A DNA stretch of 13,864 bases, from positions 1-13,864 of the forward strand of contig FR886139.1 of NCBI GenBank assembly GCA_000436475.1. The letters run 5' to 3'. This DNA is from Eubacterium sp. CAG:248. Lineage in GTDB: Bacteria; Bacillota; Clostridia; Lachnospirales; Lachnospiraceae. Below, piece after piece: positions 7,845 to 13,864 of this stretch (position 1 is the stretch's first letter; every line of letters starts with the position of its first letter). A model generated the notes under the pieces. It searched no databases. It was not told the origin of the DNA and saw nothing but the letters and a program-made list of their open reading frames with translations. A program made the translations under genes and the position numbers.

Positions 7845-7883
7845 TTAATCTCCATTTCTGTGCATGAAAATCAACATTTTCAT
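7845..7883 (-). CDS. 12-codon upstream ORF, possibly coupled to the membrane-protein gene
   Basis: On the minus strand a strong ribosome site, AAGGAG (7894-7889), lies five bases before ATG 7883. The frame reads MKMLIFMHRNGD and then TAA (7847-7845). One base separates the stop from the ATG of the RyR-domain protein at 7843, and the second ribosome site (GGAG, 7853-7850) lies inside the small ORF. This geometry would allow translational coupling or leader control. The better ribosome site belongs to the small ORF. It may instead be the degraded start of a former longer gene. No homologue is recognised. Confidence 0.4.
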   Translation of the reverse strand: MKMLIFMHRNGD

Positions 7884-7932
7884 ACTCTCTCCTTAGTTTT
7901 AAAAATCAAAAAATCATTTTTAATTATATTAA

Positions 7933-8340
7933 TTATGAGTAGCCTTTATCTGTATTAGCAGTAATATCGCTTACAACTTCCTCTCCGCATACATCTTTTA
8001 TTGTGCTGACTATATCATTTATTGTAACACCAACACCATACACATTGTCATTAAGCATTAACATAACCAAGAACCTCTCTACACATAGTTGCACATAACT
8101 CTTTGTATATGCATCATCTATAAACGCATCAACTCCACGACAATTACCCGACTCCATATTCTCTGGAAACTGATCTGTCCATAATGGATTATGTCCACTA
8201 AAATCTCCATCGAAATATACATTCAATCCATGTTCTTTTACCAACTTATATACAATATCCCCTAATACAGTTTTCCAATCAGCACTCTTATAACTTATAA
8301 AAACATATGGCTTGCTGTTAATCCCATTTTTATCTTCGCC
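7933..8340 (-). pseudogene. TIR-domain protein remnant lacking a start codon
   Basis: The frame is open from 8340 to the TAA at 7935-7933, 135 codons. Its N-terminal part reads KPYVFISYKSADW, then NVYFDGDF and LWTDQFPENM, the box-1 and following pattern of bacterial TIR domains (VFISYxxxD...VYFD). An in-frame TAA lies immediately upstream (8343-8341), and no ATG or GTG exists in frame before the TIR box. The only usual start, TTG 8244, would cut off the first TIR strand and helix. In the region of the catalytic Glu (YTKSYVQLCVE), the Glu is seven residues after the Ser instead of the usual six, and the C-terminal third does not look like a normal TIR end. I therefore call it a 5'-damaged, probably inactive gene. 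TIR proteins hydrolyse or cyclise NAD-derived signals in bacterial defence. It is co-oriented with the RyR-domain membrane protein, 89 bases downstream, suggesting a former operon. Confidence 0.6.
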
Positions 8341-8365
8341 TTATAATACACTCGTATTTTATATT

Positions 8366-8392
8366 AAAAGTCCCCACTAATAAGGTACTTTT
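8366..8392 (-). terminator. Weak hairpin downstream of the ketopantoate reductase gene
   Basis: AAAAGT (8366-8371) and ACTTTT (8387-8392) pair, with an inner CC/GG pair across one mismatch. On the minus strand the stem ends in ACTTTTAATATAAA, so the U-tract is short. It is 42 bases past the stop of the 2-dehydropantoate 2-reductase gene and just upstream of the TIR remnant. Termination is plausible but weak. Confidence 0.35.
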
Positions 8393-8433
8393 TGTGTTCC
8401 TATTCTTCAATCAGTAGTAACTCTTTTCAAATT

Positions 8434-9432
8434 TCACCTTGCATATGTCAATTCTTCATTTTCCTTATCGTAATCAAACCTACCATCATTCTTTTCTTCT
8501 ATCGCCTTAATAATATGATAAGTGTATTCGTTATAAGGCGTTGGTATTCCAAATTCTTCTCCCATACGCATAAGTGCACCGGAAAACATATCTATCTCGG
8601 TATGTCTTTTAGCATCTATATCCTGAAGTGTAGAGTATCTTGCTGTTGGCGGCACTGCACTTCCACGTGACGATGAATTATCAATAACACTTAAATCTAT
8701 TCCTTTTGCCTTAGCTATTGTTTCAAGCTCATGTCTTAAACCATCGCTTATAGCCTTCATATGTTCACTATCCCTGTAACATCCGACACCTGCACCAAGT
8801 ACTGCCTGTGGAAGATTATTACTTACATTAAGTCTGAACTTACTCCACATTTCTTCTTTTATATGCTCTGTCACTCTGTAGTTAAGCCTGCTGGCTGCAA
8901 AAAGCTCATCTATCAACTTTATCCTGTCACTCACAAGTGTCTGTTCTGATATTTTGTCTGATGCAGATACCTTATCTGCTGTTTCCCCAAAAATAATTCC
9001 TATTGTTGTATCAGGATTAAAGTAATATCCCCTACCATCTCTATGAGAGGCAACCTTTATAAGTGAATATACAATATGTGACATGCCTATCCTGTCTGCA
9101 ATGATATCTTCACTGTCAACACCATTCATAAGACTCATAACTATAGTGTTTTCTCCAATAGCTGTAGCAATGTTGTCAAGTGCTCCTTTTAAAGCTCCAT
9201 ACTTTAACGAAACTATCAAAAGGTCAACGCCTGTATTATGCGCTTCTTCGGGTGTCCACACCTCTGGTCTGTATACTTCATCGTTTATAAGACAACCTTC
9301 TTTTCTCAGCCTTTCTTGACGTTCTCCCTGTGCTATTAGCCCCAGCCTTACATCCTTTAAGCCTGCAAGTCCCCATATAACATATGAACCTACAGCTCCT
9401 GCTCCTAATATAGCAACGGTCTTTATCTTCAT
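8434..9432 (-). CDS. panE: 2-dehydropantoate 2-reductase (ketopantoate reductase family)
   Basis: A 332-residue cytosolic oxidoreductase that reduces 2-dehydropantoate to pantoate with NADPH, a step towards pantothenate and CoA. The N-terminal Rossmann fold has GAGAVGS (10-16). The family residues line up with E. coli KPR: N103 (MNGV, N98), K198 (WSKFRLNVSNN, K176), N202 and N206 (N180, N184), S267 (S244) and E279 (RHTEID, E256). The length is slightly more than the usual 300 or so. The start ATG 9432 has a loose GAGG/AGAGA purine stretch upstream (9448-9439). No panB or panC gene is nearby, so this orphan could be a housekeeping paralogue or act on another 2-keto acid; the symbol is therefore moderately certain. 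It has its own promoter and is separated from the pectate lyase gene by a terminator. Confidence 0.88.
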   Translation of the reverse strand: MKIKTVAILGAGAVGSYVIWGLAGLKDVRLGLIAQGERQERLRKEGCLINDEVYRPEVWTPEEAHNTGVDLLIVSLKYGALKGALDNIATAIGENTIVMSLMNGVDSEDIIADRIGMSHIVYSLIKVASHRDGRGYYFNPDTTIGIIFGETADKVSASDKISEQTLVSDRIKLIDELFAASRLNYRVTEHIKEEMWSKFRLNVSNNLPQAVLGAGVGCYRDSEHMKAISDGLRHELETIAKAKGIDLSVIDNSSSRGSAVPPTARYSTLQDIDAKRHTEIDMFSGALMRMGEEFGIPTPYNEYTYHIIKAIEEKNDGRFDYDKENEELTYAR

Positions 9433-9460
9433 GATGTTCTCTTTCCTCTTTTCTATAAAA

Positions 9461-9503
9461 TATATTTCTGGTTATACTTATGGATACATTTCTGAATATA
9501 CTT
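9461..9503. repeat. Direct repeat in the 5' leader of the reductase gene
   Basis: Two 19-base copies, 9461-9479 (TATATTTCTGGTTATACTT) and 9485-9503 (TACATTTCTGAATATACTT), match at 16 of 19 positions with a 24-base period. A third fragment, ATATACTT, is at 9508-9515. They lie between the predicted transcription start and the start codon. Tandem regulator sites or simple AT-rich duplication are both possible. Confidence 0.5.
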
Positions 9504-9550
9504 GGCCATATACTTATATTTCTTACACCAAAAATATCTTATTCATATTT

Positions 9551-9579
9551 ATTATATTTGCAATCTGCTGCTTTATCAA
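9551..9579 (-). promoter_or_regulatory. Predicted sigma-A promoter of the reductase gene
   Basis: On the minus strand, TTGATA (9579-9574) and a perfect TATAAT (9556-9551) are separated by exactly 17 bases. The expected start near 9544 gives a leader of about 110 bases before ATG 9432. This accounts for part of the 348-base gap 9433-9780, which otherwise holds the direct repeats, the pectate lyase terminator and AT-rich sequence without a convincing gene. Confidence 0.65.
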
Positions 9580-9661
9580 CCTATTATTTCATACTATTAT
9601 TTTCAATACTGTTATTCATATCCTATTTTATTTTTTACCCATTGTTCATACTATTATTTTA

Positions 9662-9698
9662 CCAAAAAAGCGGATGTCTGAATAACAAACATCCGCTT
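9662..9698 (-). terminator. Rho-independent terminator of the pectate lyase gene
   Basis: On the minus strand AAGCGGATGT (9698-9689) pairs perfectly with ACATCCGCTT (9677-9668) over a loop of about 11 bases, and is followed directly by a T-run (TTTTTT, with TGG after). It is about 80 bases beyond the stop at 9781. On the plus strand the same hairpin is followed only by ATATTTTAT. Confidence 0.9.
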
Positions 9699-9780
9699 AT
9701 ATTTTATAACTGATATGATGTAAACGTCATAAGACAAAAAGTCTTTCTTAACCTACATGATAAGATTTTTTAACGCTTAC

Positions 9781-12700
9781 TTAGTATGCAACTCCATTAG
9801 ATACTTCAACATAGTAAATATTAACTCCGCCATTCTCGGATATAAGATAATATTCACCTGCAACTGGCACTCTGAATGAAACTGACTTAAGTGAATTTCC
9901 TGGAATCTTTGATGTAGATGTAACATCCTTTCCATTCTTATCAACTATCTTAATAAGTCTTGATTCATCTGTGCTTGAGCTTGTTGCATATACCTTCACC
10001 TTAGCTTCTCCAGCTGTTTTAAACGCAATAGCTCTTCCACTTGTACTGCCTTTACCAGAAAGCTTGATTCTTCTTGTAAAGTCTATTCCTTTATATTCCT
10101 TGCTGCTCTTATCTACTGTAACTGTTGCTTTGCTTCCGGCAACAATCTTAAAGCCATCAACAGTAAGTGTTGATTTTAACTTTCCTGTATTTACATCATT
10201 AGCATTTAGAACAAGCTTGGTACCGCTTACAGTCGAATCTGTCTTTGATTCTGTAGCTTTAGTTGCTTCTGTTGTTTTTTCTGTTGCCTTTGTTGCTTCT
10301 GTTGTTTTCTCTGTTGCCTTTGTTGTTTCTGTTGTTTTTTCTGTTGGCTTTGTTGTTTCTGTTGTTTTTTCTGTTGCTTTTGTTGTTTTCTCTGTTGGCT
10401 TTACTTCACCAGATGTCTTGCCTGTAACACTTATAACCTGATTAGCTACACCAAAATGTGCTCCAAGTGTTGAATAACTTCCCTGTGTTTCGTAAAGTCC
10501 CTTCATATTAATAGTTCCATCAGAATTTCTTAACTGCTTGTCTACATTACCATTAAGATTGATAAAATCAACAGCATTTTTAAACATTCCTGATACTTTA
10601 GATGGATTATCAACTACTGTACCCTTCTTGTCGCCGCTAACAACTGGTATTGGTAATAATCCTGATAATCTGTAATACTTACCTGTATTATAGTATATAG
10701 AATCACTCATATTACCTGTAAATTTATCTGAGTCTATAGCATTTGCTGAAACAAGACCTACGTACACTGCCTTATTTGATGCTCTGTAGCATAAGAAGTT
10801 GCCCTTCTTTGCTGACTTACCATTGCCCCATGCTGTGGCATTCATGATTGTAAGACCTGATGGATTGTTGTTGTCAGTGAATCCTGTTGCCCCATTGTTA
10901 AACGAGAGACAGTTAAGTACAACATGAGGTGTACCTACACCTGAACCACCGAGCTTAAAGCCATTCATATCTCCGTTAGCATAATGAACTCCGTTAGATA
11001 ATGTTCCATTGCCGAATGAAACACAGTTTCTTATAGTTATCACACCGATAGGACCTGTAGCTGACTTAGCGAAAAGATCCCATCCATCATCAGAGTTGCA
11101 ATATGATATACATCCATCAAATACATTGCCTTCGCCGCATGTAAGCTTTGCTGCAAAACCATCTGCATTTTCACCTGTACCACCCTGGTCTGGATAATCA
11201 CAGTTATCAAATGCTGTACAGTTGATTATAAGGTTGTTTGATGGCCATAAATCTTTAGTTGCTGCTGTTGTGTCATATCTTGATATCTGAAGTCCTGAAT
11301 CTCTGTTTGCTTCGAATACACATTTTTCAAATATGTTGTTGTTACCAGCAAGTAACACGCCGTTATCACCAGCTCCATAGAAGTTGATTCCCTCAAAATA
11401 CCAGTAATCTCCATCTACAACAACACCTCTGTTTGCGCCATCAAGTGTCTGTGCTGAGAAATCAAACTTAACCTCTGCACCATCAGCTGCTTTTACAACT
11501 ATATAAGCGCCGCTTTTTCCATTCATGGCATTATTAATAACTATCGTATCTGTAAACTTGTAAGTTCCAGCCTTAACTATGATAACATCTCCTGCCTTAG
11601 CACTGCTTATAGCTGTAAGAATATCAGATGCTGACGAAACATACTTTGCAGTCTTAAAATCTGAATCCTTCTTTGTACTTAAATCTGTATATGCACCTGA
11701 ATATGAGAGACTTGTCTTATCATAACTGTTTTTAGTATCTGAACCTGCACCTGTAGTTTCCTTCTCAGTTACCTTTGTTGCTTCTGTAGCTTTAGATGTA
11801 GTAGCCTTCTCTGTAGTCTTAGTTTCTTTTTCTGTTGCCTTAGATGTAGTAGCCTTTTCTGTAGTCTTAGTTTCCTCTGTAGAAGGCTCTGGAGTTACTA
11901 TGTTGGCATTAGTTCCACCAACAGCCACAAGCTCTGTGTTTTTATAATTCGTAACAGCTGCTTTTAAATCCTTATCTACAACATAAGCTGTGTCGTCTTC
12001 ATCACTGAACTTCCAGTCAATAACACCACCGCCAAGGCTTCCTGCTCCCTTAGAAGATGTAACAAGTGCTGGAACATCCTTTGCTGCTACAAGGCTTCCT
12101 GCCTTTACTCCAAGATCCTTAGTTGTATCAAAGTTATCGTATGTTGTGCCACCAGCTACTGTCTTGTATGATGATGGTACCTTTTCACCTGCAGAAGCAG
12201 CCAGATATGCATCGAATGTTGCTGCATTGGCAGCTTCACCTGTAACTGATGCTGCATTAGCATATATGATACCTGTTGCTCCAACTATTTCGTTGCCATA
12301 AGCTTTTATGATGCCGCCGTTCTCACCTGAGAATGTGCCTTCGCCTAAAGCATCAGAACCCTGATTAGATGAAAGCATAGGATACTTGCAGTTTCTGAAG
12401 TAGTTGTTCTCTACATATACAGAAGAACCCATAGTTGAACCTACACCATACTTTGCGTTACCATCATAATAATTGTTATACATATGTACTGACATAGTTC
12501 TTACTCTGGCATGTCTTGAGTCTGAATGATCAAACCAGTTATGATGATAAGAAATGTAGTTAGGACCACTCTCGCTCTTCATACCACACAATGAACATTT
12601 ACCTGAATCATAGAAATGTACATATGAAACTGTTATATACTGTGAATTACCCTTTATATCTATAGATCCATCACCTTTAGCCTGGTCAGCGTCCCCACCA

Positions 12701-13632
12701 ACCTTGCCATAGTAAAGGTCTACGTTATGTATCCATACGTTGCAGTTAGCTGTATCTAGTGAGATACCATCATCCATAAAGTTAAGTATTGAGAGGTTTC
12801 TCATTTCTACATTACCTGCATTTCTTAAAAGGAAACCGAAGCCGCTTATGCTTGCGTCCTCGCCAACTCCTTCAAAAGTCATGTTAATATTAGAATAAGC
12901 ACTTGCTCCTTTTATCTGCACACCCTCAGATGAGCTTGAAAACTTATCCATACCCGAATCTGTAAGACATCCTATTACTCTTACATCAAGTGCCCTTGTT
13001 TCTACACCCTTACTGGCACTCTTTGTATATGCATCAATAATTGTCTGGAGTCCTGTGTACTCCTTCTCGCCCTTTCCTTCCATAATGCCTGCTGTTATAG
13101 TTTTAGCATTATCATTAGTTACATAAAGAACGATTGAATCATTCTTAAGTGTTCCATCTTCGTTATATGCTCCTGAACCTGTCTTGTATCTTGATTCAGA
13201 AGAAAATGCAAAGCCTGATCTGTCATATGAGCTTACCTTAAGAACATCTGTAACCTTAGCCTTAGCTGTTACTTCTTTTCCATTCTTTACTGGTACTACC
13301 CTGATAACATAGTCTCCTGCCGAAAGACCCATGGCATCTACCCTGTAGTAACTCTTGTACCTTCTTATAAGTTCATTGTCGATTCTTGCATATGCTGAAT
13401 CTGACTGTGAAGCCTTTTTGATATATGCTGTATATCCATCGGCTTCCTTGTCAATAGACCACTCAGCGTAAGCTGATTCAAGCCAGCCCTGCGCTGTTCC
13501 ATTGAACTGTACTGTTCCAACCTCTGCCTTTGCGGTAGATATTGTAGTTGGAATAATGACACTTACAACCATCAATGCTGCAAGTATCCATGCCCATCCT
13601 TTGCGGGCACCCTTGCTAATGTTAGCTTTCAT
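9781..13632 (-). CDS. Secreted bifunctional pectate lyase (PL1 + PL9) with C-terminal accessory domain
   Basis: A 1283-residue exported enzyme with signal peptide residues 1 to about 36 (…TAKA-EV). Residues about 60-570 are a family 1 pectate lyase. K345 (KCSLCG), R373 and R378 (SRHARVR) keep the spacing of PelC K190, R218 and R223, though the usual RxP proline is alanine. A first Thr/Lys/Glu linker spans about 577-640. Residues about 650-1060 are a family 9 lyase: D824 (ENADGF), D848, D849 and D852 (SDDGWD) have the exact spacing of the Pel9A calcium ligands, and K893 (NGFKLGG) is the catalytic lysine. A second linker (1071-1137) and a beta-rich C-terminal domain (about 1138-1283) follow; the latter is possibly pectin-binding (CBM77-like), which is inference. 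There is no LPXTG or dockerin, so it is probably released. It cleaves polygalacturonate by beta-elimination with calcium. The start ATG 13632 follows AGGAGGT (13644-13638). Confidence 0.95.
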   Translation of the reverse strand: MKANISKGARKGWAWILAALMVVSVIIPTTISTAKAEVGTVQFNGTAQGWLESAYAEWSIDKEADGYTAYIKKASQSDSAYARIDNELIRRYKSYYRVDAMGLSAGDYVIRVVPVKNGKEVTAKAKVTDVLKVSSYDRSGFAFSSESRYKTGSGAYNEDGTLKNDSIVLYVTNDNAKTITAGIMEGKGEKEYTGLQTIIDAYTKSASKGVETRALDVRVIGCLTDSGMDKFSSSSEGVQIKGASAYSNINMTFEGVGEDASISGFGFLLRNAGNVEMRNLSILNFMDDGISLDTANCNVWIHNVDLYYGKVGGDADQAKGDGSIDIKGNSQYITVSYVHFYDSGKCSLCGMKSESGPNYISYHHNWFDHSDSRHARVRTMSVHMYNNYYDGNAKYGVGSTMGSSVYVENNYFRNCKYPMLSSNQGSDALGEGTFSGENGGIIKAYGNEIVGATGIIYANAASVTGEAANAATFDAYLAASAGEKVPSSYKTVAGGTTYDNFDTTKDLGVKAGSLVAAKDVPALVTSSKGAGSLGGGVIDWKFSDEDDTAYVVDKDLKAAVTNYKNTELVAVGGTNANIVTPEPSTEETKTTEKATTSKATEKETKTTEKATTSKATEATKVTEKETTGAGSDTKNSYDKTSLSYSGAYTDLSTKKDSDFKTAKYVSSASDILTAISSAKAGDVIIVKAGTYKFTDTIVINNAMNGKSGAYIVVKAADGAEVKFDFSAQTLDGANRGVVVDGDYWYFEGINFYGAGDNGVLLAGNNNIFEKCVFEANRDSGLQISRYDTTAATKDLWPSNNLIINCTAFDNCDYPDQGGTGENADGFAAKLTCGEGNVFDGCISYCNSDDGWDLFAKSATGPIGVITIRNCVSFGNGTLSNGVHYANGDMNGFKLGGSGVGTPHVVLNCLSFNNGATGFTDNNNPSGLTIMNATAWGNGKSAKKGNFLCYRASNKAVYVGLVSANAIDSDKFTGNMSDSIYYNTGKYYRLSGLLPIPVVSGDKKGTVVDNPSKVSGMFKNAVDFINLNGNVDKQLRNSDGTINMKGLYETQGSYSTLGAHFGVANQVISVTGKTSGEVKPTEKTTKATEKTTETTKPTEKTTETTKATEKTTEATKATEKTTEATKATESKTDSTVSGTKLVLNANDVNTGKLKSTLTVDGFKIVAGSKATVTVDKSSKEYKGIDFTRRIKLSGKGSTSGRAIAFKTAGEAKVKVYATSSSTDESRLIKIVDKNGKDVTSTSKIPGNSLKSVSFRVPVAGEYYLISENGGVNIYYVEVSNGVAY
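10262..10402 (-). repeat. 30-bp tandem repeat coding for the second TEK linker
   Basis: Four full 30-bp units (10262-10291, 10292-10321, 10322-10351, 10352-10381) and a partial fifth (to 10402) encode the decapeptide TEKTTEATKA and variants, between the PL9 domain and the C-terminal domain. The unit length keeps the frame, so strains may differ in linker length. Confidence 0.9.
11793..11874 (-). repeat. 48-bp repeat coding for the first TEK linker
   Basis: A block beginning TAGATGTAGTAGCC at 11793 recurs at 11841, a period of 48 bases, encoding KTTEKATTSKATEKET-type repeats between the PL1 and PL9 domains. The unit differs from that of the second linker, so the two linkers seem to have expanded separately. 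Confidence 0.8.
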
Positions 13633-13654
13633 GTTTTACCTCCTCATGCATATG

Positions 13655-13715
13655 TTTGTGCAATATGCTTTAGCATATAATGTCTTACTTGCTAATCTTA
13701 GCAATATCGCACAAA
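13655..13715 (-). ncRNA. Putative structured 5' leader (three-way junction) before the pectate lyase gene
   Basis: Three perfect complementary pairs are nested in the leader. The outer stem joins TTTGTGC (13655-13661) with GCACAAA (13709-13715). Inside it are two hairpins on the plus-strand coordinates, ATATGCT-TT-AGCATAT (13663-13678) and TTGCTAA-TC-TTAGCAA (13689-13704). The RNA would be a three-way junction ending about 10 bases before the AGGAGGT ribosome site. It does not match a riboswitch I recognise. The two inner palindromes could instead be DNA operators for a transcription factor. Confidence 0.4.
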
Positions 13716-13750
13716 AAAGTACATAGGATAACATAGTAAATTAGTACCAT

Positions 13751-13779
13751 TTATTAAAATTCTGTTTCATATTTATCAA
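13751..13779 (-). promoter_or_regulatory. Possible promoter of the pectate lyase gene
   Basis: On the minus strand TTGATA (13779-13774) and TAATAA (13756-13751) are 17 bases apart. The -10 box is poor (three of six). If used, the leader would be about 110 bases and would contain the three-way junction. No better promoter is visible nearer the gene. Confidence 0.35.
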
Positions 13780-13814
13780 AAGATTGTTTCCATATAAATA
13801 TATTCTATATTGTT

Positions 13815-13864
13815 GTTTAATTGAATATTAGCTGGTGACGAACGGACGACAAATATAAGCCACA
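13815..13864. repeat. Inverted-repeat element, copy 2 (left half, cut by window end)
   Basis: Positions 13815-13859 match 5799-5843 at 42 of 45 bases, in the same orientation, including the invariant GGTGACGAACGGACGAC and AAATATAAG. After this the sequence diverges (CCACA here, ATACAGG in copy 1). The right half lies outside the window. It is upstream of the pectate lyase promoter region. Confidence 0.8.

Noticed and set aside
9431..9713. Plus-strand hydrophobic ORFs in the gap between the reductase and pectate lyase genes
   Set aside because: They have no ribosome site, overlap a strong minus-strand promoter and terminator, and their Phe/Ile/Tyr-rich content follows from AT-rich DNA.
9705..9760. 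Small palindromes AAGAC…GTCTT and ATGATGTAAACGTCAT
   Set aside because: They are short, imperfect or with minimal stems, and lie between a stop codon and a much stronger terminator; there is no support for a function.
9971..10441. 156-codon plus-strand ORF opposite the pectate lyase gene
   Set aside because: It is the mirror of the TEK repeat linker and adjacent domain; its VFSVAFV repeats are an antisense artefact of the low-complexity coding sequence.
13655..13715. Known c-di-GMP or purine riboswitch
   Set aside because: The three-way junction shape is suggestive, but the conserved core sequences of those classes that I know are not present.

Overview
The window looks like chromosome from a low-GC anaerobic gut Firmicute, most likely a Lachnospiraceae member close to Lachnospira (Eubacterium) eligens. 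The reasons are AT-rich intergenic DNA with strong AGGAGG-type ribosome sites, a clostridial Crp/Fnr–ferredoxin–hybrid cluster protein locus, and a secreted two-lyase pectinase with Thr/Lys/Glu-rich linkers. The organism assignment is inference; no rRNA or housekeeping marker is present.

Layout. (1) 1-3300: a Crp/Fnr-family regulator (minus strand) is divergent from a two-gene operon, a multi-cysteine ferredoxin-like protein and hybrid cluster protein (hcp), closed by a good terminator. The shared promoter region carries a 13-bp palindrome, a candidate operator. This is a nitrosative/redox stress module. (2) 3301-5783: a long leader with an AT-rich dyad, then a lipoprotein of the Cthe_2159-like beta-helix type, interrupted by an Ser/Asn/Gly linker that contains a 21-bp tandem repeat. 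(3) 5799-5911: a roughly 113-bp inverted-repeat element with a perfect 19-bp central hairpin. The left half of a second copy lies at the right window edge (42 of 45 positions identical). (4) 5912-8340, minus strand: a two-TM membrane protein with two Rossmann-like domains and a C-terminal RyR-like domain, preceded by a 12-codon ORF with a strong ribosome site and, further upstream, the remains of a TIR-domain gene without a start codon. This pair is the best candidate for an unusual signalling or defence module. (5) 8434-9432, minus: a 2-dehydropantoate 2-reductase with its own promoter. (6) 9662-13779, minus: a 1283-residue secreted protein with PL1 and PL9 pectate lyase domains and a putative C-terminal binding domain, with a strong terminator and a 5' leader that can fold into a three-way junction.

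How they may work together: the PL1-PL9 enzyme would cut polygalacturonate outside the cell, and the lipoprotein, whose family prototype is reported to bind polygalacturonate, could hold pectin at the surface. The regulator–ferredoxin–hcp set would act on NO or hydroxylamine. The TIR/RyR remnant and the inverted-repeat elements look like accessory DNA between these functions. All assignments come from reading motifs by eye; no database search was run.
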